A stretch of 64,000 nt of DNA, taken from NCBI GenBank assembly GCA_002914845.1, contig JXTC01000024.1, positions 1,524,713 through 1,588,712 on the forward strand. The letters are read 5' to 3'. Shown here in pieces: positions 36,950 to 47,963 of the stretch. The notes beneath the pieces were generated by a model. That model searched no databases. It worked only from the letters and a program-made list of their open reading frames with translations, and was not told where the DNA came from. The DNA comes from Trema orientale. Its lineage: Eukaryota; Streptophyta; Magnoliopsida; Rosales; Cannabaceae. Positions within the stretch are counted from its first letter, which is position 1. Every line of letters starts with the position of its first letter. Both the position numbers and the translations under genes were made by a program.

Positions 36950-38071
36950 CTAATCAAGGGTATTAGCACTGGAGATAGAAATCTCATCATGATCATCAGT
37001 ACTAGAATCAAGCTGTTGGTTGTCGTTGTCGTTGTCGTTGTCATCGTCGGCATTGTCGTTCGGTTTTGAGTTCATATTCCTTAGCCTAAGCAGACTCTCA
37101 GTGGCCAAAATGGCCTTGGGATTAATATCATGCATGGCCCTCCCATGCAGACTCCTACACGCCGCCTTGGCAGCATCATAAACCTCCTTGTTTCTAGCAC
37201 AACTCACCACACAGTGACCCAATATCCTCAGTATCGGCTGCAGCAACTCCCACGGCAGCGGAATACTCCTCCGCTCCCCGAGTTGACTCGGCCCTGATTC
37301 ACCACCGTTTCCAACTCCGAGTCCACTCGGACCATCAGGCTCGTCATCATCTTGATCGTGATGATCACCGGCCCAGACCCCGCAAAACTCGCAGAACTCG
37401 ATCTTGGAACTCGCGGGCATTTCGGAAATCTTGTTGTAGTAGAGCTCCAGAGCCACGCCCACGATCCACGCCCGGCGCGTGGACCTCACGGTCCCGTGGG
37501 GCTCCAGGCTCGGCGAGACCACGGCGAGGTTGAGCGACGTGGCGTTGTACTTGCCGGGGGTCGTGGACTCGTGGTAGAGGCTCGGGTGGGACAAGTCCGG
37601 GACGTTTACGGTCACGGGCTGGCCGGCGCGCGAGCTGGTCTCGTGGGCGTAGAGGGCGAGGAGGATGGCCTCGAAGCCAGCAAGCGGCCGACGGAGGGTG
37701 GCGCGTGAGAGGTACGTGCCGGTAATGACCGGGATGAAGCGGAGGACGACGAGTTGAAGGCCCGGGTCACCCGACTGGAAGGCGTCGTAGAGCCAGCGGC
37801 AGAGGTTGTTGTCGCCGGTGCCGGAGGAGTGGTGGCGGAGGAGGGAAGAAATCTCGGCGGATACGTCGGGGTCGTGGAGGAGGGAATGCGGAGGGTTTGG
37901 GGAAGAGAAGAGGGTGGGAGGGATGGATGGGAGGATGGACGACAGGGATTGGATTGCTAATTGGGACTTGGATAGAGAATCCATTGTTGCCGGAGGATCA
38001 TCGCCGGCGGCGTCCACGGCGGAGACGGCGGTGGCAGTTGTTGTTTCTGGGGTGGTGGTGTCGTCAGACAT
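36950..38071 (-). CDS. HYC: Hyccin (FAM126-like), PI4K alpha complex subunit
   Basis: A single uninterrupted frame of 373 aa, much richer in GC than anything around it. The N-terminal 30 residues are Thr/Ala-rich and low-complexity. The hyccin domain follows from about residue 35 to 310, with landmarks LCRWLYDAFQSGDPGLQLVV, LRFIPVITGTYLSR, GFEAILLALYAHE and LQPILRILGHCVVS. The C-terminus is acidic, with a DN-repeat (DDDNDNDNDN) encoded by a CGTTGT-like hexanucleotide repeat at about 37018-37050. In animals FAM126/hyccin pairs with TTC7 and EFR3 to hold PI4KIIIalpha at the plasma membrane; plants have the same complex with PI4K alpha1, where hyccin is the HYC subunit. Start: the first Met of the frame, giving MSDDTTTPE. 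The frame looks intact. It interrupts the CYP72A array and is unrelated to it. Confidence 0.9.
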   Translation of the reverse strand: MSDDTTTPETTTATAVSAVDAAGDDPPATMDSLSKSQLAIQSLSSILPSIPPTLFSSPNPPHSLLHDPDVSAEISSLLRHHSSGTGDNNLCRWLYDAFQSGDPGLQLVVLRFIPVITGTYLSRATLRRPLAGFEAILLALYAHETSSRAGQPVTVNVPDLSHPSLYHESTTPGKYNATSLNLAVVSPSLEPHGTVRSTRRAWIVGVALELYYNKISEMPASSKIEFCEFCGVWAGDHHDQDDDEPDGPSGLGVGNGGESGPSQLGERRSIPLPWELLQPILRILGHCVVSCARNKEVYDAAKAACRSLHGRAMHDINPKAILATESLLRLRNMNSKPNDNADDDNDNDNDNQQLDSSTDDHDEISISSANTLD

Positions 38072-39208
38072 TGGTTTAGTTAGAGAGATAAAGATTATAA
38101 GCGAGACTGATTAGAAAGAAAAGTGAAGAGGTAAATTAGTAAGCAATTAAAGGAGACCAATGAGGAGGTAAAATAGGATCTTAGTTAACTAGTTGTAGAC
38201 AATTTAGATTTTTTTTCTTGTTTCAGTGTTCCACGTTGGCGAAAGTTATTACTAATTATTTCCATTATATTATTTTATGTAAAGAGTAATACTTTAATGT
38301 ATTATATTATTTGGGGATTTGACTGATTGTACAAATAATCACTTGTCATCTTTGCCAAATAAATCATGATTTATTAACGTAAGGCTGTGTTTGGAGAATG
38401 GGGTAGAGGAATTAGGAAGGATGGTCTAATCTCTGGTAGTTCCAATTTCACGATTGTACTCCAAACTAAATGGAAAGATCCAATTTTTCTCAAAAAAAAA
38501 AAAAAAAAATGGAAAGGTCCAATTTGCACCAATTTGTTTACTCAGTGCATGTTTTTGTTATTTATGAAAACTTGGGAGTAAAATATCTCATATTTCGTCC
38601 AAAAACATGATGTTTTTGTAATTTTCCCGTGTTAAAATGCCTTTTTCACTTTATTCTCACAACACATGACCAAGGGAAAAGCTACATTCTAAAAGAAATT
38701 TTTTTCTCTTTTGGTCAAAAAAATTTTTGTCAAAGAGTGCAATTTCTATAAAAAATGGAAAGCATATACTTTTCTTATTATACGAAACCATGGTATAGGA
38801 GGAAGGTATATTGAAGGAAATAACAAAAAGATGATTTATAACAACTCAAAAAAGTAAATAGAAAAATGTATTAATAATAAAAATCAAGCAAATAAAAAAT
38901 CATATCAAAACAAGAAAATATTTATTTGGTCTTCTCAAGAGGTTGGTTTGGCTACCTAGTAGGGACATGATCTCTAGTCTTTTTTATGCTCCTCTCACAT
39001 TATTATCTTGATTTCAAGAAAAACTAAAATTCAACATCTCCATTGACAACGCAGAAAGACTTATTATTAATTACACTAATATATTAGAAAGGCATTATCA
39101 CGATATATATATATATATATATATTGATGCTTCATCACCTAAGCAATTCTCCCAATGTGCCCTCTCTCTGTTATATTACACTAATATAATGCCAGATTTG
39201 GGTGCAGA

Positions 39209-41036
39209 TCAGTGCTTATGTAAGACAATGTGAGCACCGTGCTTTGGTTGGAGAGTCACGTTGACGAAAGGAGAATGAGTGTAAGTTGGTGAAAGCTCAA
39301 ATCTGAAGTGCTGTAAAATCAGTGACAAAGCCAATTTTGCTTCTATCAAGGCGAAGTTTTGGCCGATGCAAATCCGAGGCCCCCAACCAAAAGGAAAGAA
39401 TGAGATTTGTCCCTTTGTCGCTTTCGAAACTCCTTCGGCAAACCTCTCTGGCTTGAACTCCTTAGCATCTTCGCCCCAAAGCTCGGTGTCATGTTGGATA
39501 AGGAGAGTCGGTACATAAATTTGTATTCCACTTGGTAGTGACATCTCTCCGAGCTGTGTTTTCTTTTCAACAACTCGAAGAAGAGTTGTAACAGGAGGGT
39601 ACAACCTAAGAACCTCATATAAGATCATAGTCACCTGTGACATAAAATATGTTAACCAATTAAGCCATAATTTGATACATAAGAATTGGATCAATACTAA
39701 AGTCATAACTTGAGACTGTATTTTAGCAGAGGAGCAAAAGGCAGTTTTGAGAAAAGGAAGGATGGTTTGATTTCTAAACAATTGAATATAAAAAGGAAAA
39801 AGAAATAGAAATATCCTTGTTCTAGCCAAGGATAACTGATTCTATCAGTTCTAAAAACTTATAATTTGTTCTCCCATCACATAATGAAAATGTTGGGAAA
39901 TTGATCTAACATGTGTAGATTTTGTTATATTATCAATCATTTTTTGTAGTTGAAATTAATGGAGCATATTAATGGAGCATAATTATTAATTAATATTCAC
40001 AAATACTAGGGCCATTAGATATATATATTACTTACAATTTTGAGGTGACTTATTCCATCAAAATCAGGTTTCTTGGTACCAAAGACTTGCAAAACCTCTT
40101 CTCTTGCACGAGCTTGCCAATCGGGATTTACACTTAACAATACCATTGTCCAAACGAGCAATACCGAGCTTGTCTCTTGTCCTGCAAAGTAAAATAATTT
40201 GCACTCCCTAACTATATCATCAATACTCATTAGTCGATTAACCTTTTTCATGTTCTTATTTTCCTGGATTTCTTTAAGATTAGATTCCAAGAGCACGCTT
40301 AATAAGTCATCATTATTTGCCTCGCCAGATTTCATTGCCTTCTCTCTTTCCTTGATCATATCCTTAAGTAAAGCTTTTACATTGTTATCAATGTCCTTCA
40401 TCCTCCTGTGCAATTTGGTCGGTACAAACCTGCGCAGTGATTCGTCAATTATGATCTTTGTTAATATTGGTTGAAGTACAATTGACGAGCATTTTCCCGA
40501 GTTCAAGTATGTATTCAATTTCAACTGTATATTCTTTAGCAGTAAGGGCATTGGAAACTATTAATATTTAATATGCCTATCAATTTTTAGTACTTTTTTT
40601 TTTTTGAGCATGATAACGGGTAGGGGATATATAGCCTCATTAAAAAGAAAAAAGCAGTTTATTGTAATAGTTATGACATCCCAAATTATGCCATTGAGTA
40701 TCTTTATTGCAAAATAATTCAGTATGAAAAGTCAATTGAATAGAAACATATACATATATAAGAACGCCAGACATTTTAAACATATTTTTAATAGGCACCA
40801 ATCCAATAGGTATTTTTTTTTTAACCTATGCATAGGTATCATTTGAGCTAATGAAAATTTTTTTTGCACATTCTTTTATATTAAAAAGTAGGAGAGAGAA
40901 AAAGCATTAATAATGCACGTCCTTTCATGCATCTCCTTTTAGCCGTTAGATCATTATTAGATGATGATCCAACGGCTAGAAAAAAAATACCTACACATAG
41001 GTAAAAAAAAAAAAAAAATTACCGGATTGGCAACCA

Positions 41037-41074
<38 letters not shown>

Positions 41075-43698
41075 AAAGGATCCTTTGAGAAAATTTATTA
41101 ATAGAGATAACTATAAAAAAAATATCCTGAAGTTTGGATATTATGCAATTTAAACTTTGAAGTTTGGACTCTGCAAAATAATGCCCCGAGATTAAGAATT
41201 TCTGAAAATTAATACACTGGACAGATTTTTTGAACAATTTTAAGAATGAAAAAATAATAATATTCTCCATTAAAACTAGATTAATCCATATTATTCATCT
41301 TAATTTTGAGAATATTATTATATTTTATCAGTTAAAATTATTCAAAAAGTCAACTCAGAATATTAATTTTCAGAAATTCTTAATCTAAGGATATTATTCT
41401 GCAGAGTCCAAACTTTAGGATTTAAATTGCATAATACCCAAACCTCAGAGTATTTTTTTCACAATTATCCCTTATTAATAAGATGCAATATCGACTTCTA
41501 GTACATAAAACAAAATAGAACGAATAATGTAATCCCTATCCCCAGAATAAGAAACACCAGACTAAAGCCCCACAGATGTTAGAATGTGGGCTACCATATT
41601 TGCCTGATAGGAAATATGACAGCAACTACAACCTCCTATAAGTGAGATAAGATCAATTATATCTTCGGCAATCAAACTATCAGAAGGCTCAAATGAACGA
41701 TTATTGATAGAGTTAATACTATGGCATGTGAGCATTCATTATTCAATTAATAAATTAGAACTTATTGTAAGTAGATATAATAATATCCACTAATTAAATT
41801 GTGGTACAATAACCTTAAATCCAACTCATGTGCCACATAATTTGGTGGTACTAAAAAGGTAGACCAGACAATAGTATCTATATATACACATGAATCATGA
41901 TAGATACTACTGTAGTTATGCACAAAAATTATACATGCATGATGCTTCTAGTATCTATGGGAAACCATGATCTGAATATGAAAAGGCTAATTAATTAGAA
42001 TTCTAACTCGAACTAAGTATATATTTGCAGCAGTACAAACATGAGAAGTTTACTTGAAAAAGTACCACGTATATTATTACCTCCATCCTGGAATGTTTTT
42101 AGAGTTTTGGATAGCTTTAGTCATAGTATGAGCTTGTTCTCTTTGCAGTTCGAATATTCTTGTACCTTTTTCGTAACTACTCCCGAATGCAGTTCGAGAA
42201 ATTACATCGGCAGTTAGATATTGGAAATAAGGCCAGATGTCTAACTCACATGAACCACCCTCCTTGCATACCAAATTCTCCCACTGGCTTATCATCTCAG
42301 AGCAACTAAGATCAAATGCTGGTAGCATATTCTGTACATACACAACAAATGGAAAAATTAATCAAGGACAAGCAGAATTGTTTGCGAAATTTAATTATCT
42401 TCTAAGACGTTAACATATAGTAACTGAGCATGCTTAAAAAAAAGATAACAATTAAAACTAGTCATAGTTTATATACATCATGTACATAAACATACACTTA
42501 ATATTAAGTTATTGCACGAATTAATTACCATGATTTGAATAAAGATTGTCTCATGACGTTTTCACAAGTAGTTATATAAGAGCATATTAAAATAAAATAC
42601 CTTCAACTTTGCAAGATGAAAAGCCGGGTTGATAATCTTTCGACGTTTAGCCCATTTCTCACCATCATCAAGTATAATACCATCAGCTACATACCGGATA
42701 AAGAAATTTATGTTTGGCTTACGAAAATCATTATAATTGTTGAAGATATCTTTCAGATGTTTTGGATTCATGATGATCACACTCAATACTGTGCCAGCCC
42801 ATACAAAACAGTTCTTACCTGCATAAAAATAAATAAAGAAATAAAAATAAAAATCATCTTACTTTTCCAAAGATCCAAAACAAAACTAATATGTATATGT
42901 ATATATAATCATTGCAGACTCGGTTGAACGCAATTTATGTCCAAAATATGGACCATATTGATATGTATACACAATTTTTAGAAGAATTATTACGAATATT
43001 ATGTTAATATAGGCATTTAATTAGGATGGACTCTAAAACATATCAAACAACTAGACTCGAATAATTAACTAGGTCATGTGCTAGATTAATCATAAAATCT
43101 GCTTTACATTATTCTAAGAATCAAAGAACTCAAAAACATGCTAGCCATTTGAGTTTGTAAAGTATCTACTTTCATGCGAGTTGGAAAGAGTTTACAGGTA
43201 AAGAGGTGAATACTTTTGCTTGTGGCAACCCTCAAATTAAAGTAATACCTTAACAGAGAAAAAGTTACCAATAATTTCAATTGATTGAGTAAAGTCTTTT
43301 TCTTTTTTCTTTTTTCTTTTTTAAATGACGGTAAAACCAGTTCTATCTTACAAAAATTGTGCATAAGAAAGCTTCCAATTGGGCCTTGGATATAGAATTA
43401 CTTAAAAGACCTTTTAAGAGAGTTTCATTGAGGTAAAAAACAAAAAATAAAAAAATAAAAAACGTTACCTTGGATTCAATTATTCAAAGAAGTCAAAATC
43501 ATGCTCATATAAGGAATTTTATATGTTGCAAATAAAAAGTAGTTAAATAATTAATAAAAATTATACACATTACAAAAGTGCATTGTGATAATGACCCCAA
43601 AATACCCTCGTTTAGTTATAGAATACGTTGGCATTTAAAATCATAACCAAATAACTGATTTTAGTAGTATAAACATGGTTCTACTGCTTATTCGCATA

Positions 43699-43734
<36 letters not shown>

Positions 43735-44938
43735 ATTCTGATATGATCACCCAAAGCCAAAGAAGGCGTTTTTCTTTACTTTTTCCTCTTGTATTTGTTT
43801 TTAGCATTTTTTTTAATAAATGAACGGAAAATTAATTATAAAACATTTTATGATAATATATTAGTGTTGAAACCTTTTTCATAAGTTAGTGAGGAATATT
43901 TGTTTCTTTTAACTCTGCTCATGGTATAAATATGCAGCGATCTTAAATATCAATGTATTATTTTGTAGAATTCAAAAAATAAAAATATGTTAATTTTTGC
44001 AGAAAAATAAAAAAATTATCATATTTTTATGTTATTACCCCAAGTTTATTAGATAAATTTCTTTCTTTTTTTTTTATTACTCAACTTGTTATTTGTGATT
44101 TTGATTCTAAGAGTTTCAAGAACCTAAAACTTGTTATTTGTCATAATCTTAATTGGGGCTTGTAACAAAAGAAAGATCAAGAATCAAGATGCTACAGCTT
44201 CAAGAATAGTGATAATCAAATTTTAGTTCCAATATAACACCCTTATGATAAAGCTTGCAGTACTATAATTGGTGAAAGTAAAACGTTTCAACCAACTTAT
44301 CAAAATATTGGTTGATTCCATATTTTGAAATAATTGTACTAAGAAAAAAAAAAGTATTAAAGACTAAAAATATCGGCATTTGGATTAACTTAAGGAGGAA
44401 AGTAAAAAAATGAAAATAGAATAAAAAGAAATGCATTATTTTCGCTTTTGTAAATTTTTTTTTTTTTTTTTGAGGGAATGCTTTTGTACTATTTTATAAC
44501 TACAGTGACAAAATATGTCCTCTACTTATGAATTGCATGTCATTTTCTGTTCATAAACAAAATTGTGACGCACTACTAACACATAGTCTATATATATGTA
44601 TTAATAAATAATTTATTTTTTGAAATATAAGTAATAATACATAATTGAATTATGGCATATATATTACCGTAAGTCTTCACGTTTTTATCGAAAGAGAAGG
44701 ATATCTTAGGCACTACATCGTCGGAAACTTTGAGGGTGATGGATTCTGCTTCATTCCTCATATTTGATTCTTCTTCGGACACCCCAAAAGATATCTGATA
44801 AGATTTTCCCGAAAGGCCTTGTTGTCTCAACCACCTCTCGAGCTTCTTGGGCCTTAACCAGATCCAGTTCACCACCAATAATACCCAAATTGTCGCGATC
44901 ACTAAGATAACCACTCCAAACGATACTAACTCTACCAT
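39209..44938 (-). CDS. CYP72A: Cytochrome P450 CYP72A, copy 3
   Basis: ER-anchored P450 monooxygenase. Exons on the minus strand: 44938-44668, 42818-42601, 42331-42081, 40429-40036, 39634-39209; all introns GT/AG, open joined frame of 519 aa. Exons 2-5 have exactly the same lengths as in copy 2 (218, 251, 394, 426 bp); exon 1 is 30 bp shorter. Motifs: hydrophobic anchor around residues 5-25 ([19 protein letters not shown]), [18 protein letters not shown]-helix AGQETS (329-334), EVLR (385-388), PERF, and a complete heme loop [10 protein letters not shown] (460-469, ligand Cys467). No defect seen; this is the best candidate for a working enzyme in the duplicated pair. Intron 3 carries two Mutator-like MITEs. 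The substrate is unknown; in this subfamily it is commonly a terpenoid. Confidence 0.93.
40794..41035. mobile_element. Mutator-like MITE, family 4, copy b
   Basis: Left GGCACCAATCCAATAGGTAT and right reversed GGTTGCCAATCCGGTAAT. Exact 10-bp duplication ATTTTTAATA at 40784-40793 and 41036-41045. The core pair TTAGCCGTTAGATCATT and its inverse is shared with 26692-26932. The 10-bp duplication suggests the Mutator-like superfamily. In intron 3 of CYP72A copy 3. Confidence 0.78.
41104..41471. mobile_element. Mutator-like MITE, family 1, copy c
   Basis: Starts GAGATAACTATAAAAAAAAT and ends TTCACAATTATCCC, with an exact 9-bp duplication TTATTAATA at 41095-41103 and 41472-41480. Same family as 12831-13175 and 15826-16204. 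In intron 3 of CYP72A copy 3. Confidence 0.88.
43702..43730. repeat. (CT)n microsatellite
   Basis: About 14 uninterrupted CT units in intron 1 of CYP72A copy 3. Confidence 0.9.
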
Positions 44939-45056
44939 TTTAGTCTCACCTAGAGATTGTTTTCTCCCTTTTGCCCTTTTTTTTTTTCACCTGGTAGGAC
45001 AATCAAGAGATTTGAGAACGATTGTAGTACTGGAGTGTCACTAAGAATATATGTTA

Positions 45057-45064
45057 CATTTATA
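45057..45064 (-). promoter_or_regulatory. TATA-like box of CYP72A copy 3
   Basis: Reads TATAAATG on the minus strand about 120 bp before the start codon. It is conserved in position and context with the box of copy 2 at 28273-28282. Confidence 0.5.
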
Positions 45065-45569
45065 GACTATTGTTTTATTTATTTTTTTCTTTAAATGGTG
45101 AAAGAAGAAGATTCTTGTGGTATTGCAAATAAAGAAAACTAATAAACTGAAAGAAAATCTGAATGAAAGAAATAAATAAATTTTCCAAGTGAATTGCCAG
45201 GTGCAATTAAAGCCATATGTGGAAACAAATATATATGAGAATGAAAGGGCCTACTTAGGCGTTAAAATCTATGATGACCCGCATGTAATCTAGAGGGTCT
45301 TAATTAGTCAAAAGCTTTCTAGACAGCTTTTTCCATATAATTAATATAACTTCTCTTTTATGTTGTTTAGTTCCTTCTAGAAAGGTATGTGTAACTGTAG
45401 CCGTTTAATAATAATTTATAAACGCACACGTACAAGATTGAAAATTAATGGAAAAAAAAAATTTGTGGCACTAAAAGTTTTTGAATTCTTCTAGGTATTG
45501 ATTTATTTGGTACATGAACGTAGATAAATGTCCTAAAATCTTTCCGACACTACAATAAAAATGACATTT

Positions 45570-45850
45570 TAAGGCTCTTTTAAAATGCCTTGAAAGGTCT
45601 ACCATGGCACCCTCAAAAACGTCTTGTTTCAAAGTATCGTGGTACGTCATGGATACCAAGGCGCCTAAAAAGCGTCTTGATAGGTCTACCAAGGCGCTTT
45701 TTAGGCGCCGTGATAGGTCATAGATACCAAGGCGCTTCAAAAGCGCCTTGGTAGACCTATAAAAGTGCTTTTTAGGCACCGTGATAGGTCATAGATACCA
45801 AGGCGCTTTTGAAGCGAAGTGCTTTTTTGGTGCCTTGGTATACTTATCAA
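45570..45850. repeat. CACTA subterminal repeats, left end
   Basis: At least five imperfect units built from TACCAAGGCGCTTTT and GCGCCGTGATAGGTCATAGA. The matching array near the right end is at 50285-50470. Such arrays are transposase-binding regions in CACTA elements (family knowledge). Confidence 0.75.
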
Positions 45851-47963
45851 GACGCCTCTTGGTATTAGTGGGTGTTTTTTTTTTCCCCCCCTCTCTGAGG
45901 CACAATATAATTGAAATTTTTTTAGGCTTAATATAATTGGTCAATTTTAAATACTTTTTCAATAATAATATTTCAGTCTTTTTTTTTTCTAATTTGTATC
46001 TGTATCCTTTTATCGTATAAATACTACAATGAAATTTATGTTAATCAATATATCAAACAATAATCAAAACTTTAGCCCAAATCAAGTAAAACTAATACCG
46101 AAAAGAACTTTTATTTGATTCTATATATATAAAGATCAACCAACTACAAGCAAGTTTCATCCAACAAAGTTTACCACTTACACTATTAAGTACAGAACTA
46201 TGTCCACCCAACAAATAAATACATTTAGAAGTTTAAGGTTCTCTTCACATGTCTCTTGAATTAAGGAGTACAAATATCTCACATACTTTTGGAGGTTGAT
46301 TTCATTAGGTACTGTAGTTGAAGACCGAAAGTATTGTACTTGCATGGTCAAAATCAAAAGTAAAAAAGATCAGAATAGAATGCTTCTATAACTTAAAAAA
46401 TCACATATTACACGACATATGCAGAGCGTGCAAACAAAAAAAGGCAAAACACTCTGCAATTCTGCAATAAAGAAAGAAAAAAAAATTATTGGTCATCCAT
46501 AGGAATGGACAAAGATTAAAACCTTTTATACAACTCTCATTATAAGATATGTACAAACAGTACCCAAAATTTATGAATAAGTCACACCAGCCAAGAGCAC
46601 CTACGTACATCACTTGCAACAACGAATAAAAGTGAAACTAACAAACCAATGGCAATTAAAATAGAATTTAAGCAACAAAATTAATCAACTTATTGACAAG
46701 AATATACGAACCAATTAAAGCATAATAACCTCATCATCTTAATGCTCATAAGTCATAACATTGCCTTTTATACTTGACGAGATCAAAGAGATATTAAACA
46801 AAAAATATTAGAAAAACAATACTCTTTCTATAATTTAATAGATAAGAAATTCAAGAGGCAAATGCGAATAAGCTCCTCATTTAGATTTGTGTACGCAACC
46901 ATAAGCAATAGCAATACAAAGTAGAGTATCTGATAGAGAATTATTTCAACAGAAAAAGATTTCATGCAAAAGTCATTTAAAAGACATATATTGCACTTGC
47001 ACAACAGAAGCAAAGAAATGTTTAGCTTCATTATAAGACTCAATGCCTTGAGCTTATCTTCTGACTGGCTGTTTACATACACACTATTGTTCAAGTTGGA
47101 CTCAAGCCCAAAGATTAAGGCGTAATTGTTGTATAACTCTTCATTCCTGCTCATTGGGAACTTGGTAACCATAGGTACCAATTGGAGAAAGAAAATTTCC
47201 ATGCTACAACAATTTATAAGACTCTATTCTCAAAATACAACAGAGAATTCAGAAGAATTCGTATAAAATCTGTGAGACAACTCAATCAAGTTGTCATTCT
47301 ACATTTTTCTAATTTTATTGTTAGACCAGGCTTAGGTTATTAAGCCATATATTACAAGCCCAGTACAGGCTACAGCTATTTGAGAACAATTCAACTCACC
47401 TGAAGTTTGTAAAAGAGACATAACAGGAGACATAATGAAAGTGCCCCATTGATTGCGGGGATCTCATAACAATTAAAAGAGACATAACAAGAGACATAAA
47501 GAAAGTAAATCTAGGATATACAACAGAAAGAGATAACATAGATATACAGACAAATACTCGTAATTACAACAACTTTTCAGTAGTAAAAATTTATTCAATA
47601 AAATCATATATGTTTTCTTTCAGCATGACAATGCCTTTATTTTTTAGGGTAAGTGAATAGTCTTATCCAACAAAAAAGAAATTACGTGCATAAAAAGATA
47701 AAATAAATGACAAATTATGACAGAATATGAGGGATTAAAGGAGTAGATAAATTACCACAAAGCTTTAGCAGGGTAAAGATTGTAGTAGCAACAAAGAAGA
47801 CTAAATTACAACCCAGAAGTGCTACAAACAATGAAGAAGAATTTAATAAAGAGTACATTCAAGTAAATACAAATTCATATCTATATATTGCATGTGCATG
47901 CCTTGAATATCATGTACACAAATGGTGGCCATTTCTCAATGTGGAAATGATAGCTACACAAAT

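Larger units (their letters stand above)
38365..45455. repeat. Segmental duplication unit containing CYP72A copy 3
   Basis: Counterpart of 16455-31190. It keeps the uninterrupted versions of two sites that carry transposons in the other unit: near 38540 (site of 16752-17334) and near 38775 (cttttcttattatacga, site of 17537-18878). The unit ends where the CACTA element at 45548 begins or shortly before. Confidence 0.75.

Noticed and set aside
37352..38114. Long plus-strand open frames opposite the hyccin gene
   Set aside because: They are antisense shadows of a GC-rich coding region; the compositions (Gly/Val/Glu/Arg-rich) match no family.
46401..47202. Two minus-strand frames inside the CACTA element (73 and 124 aa)
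   Set aside because: No domain, no splice context and no link to the NTH1 exons could be seen; left as uncharacterised interior.
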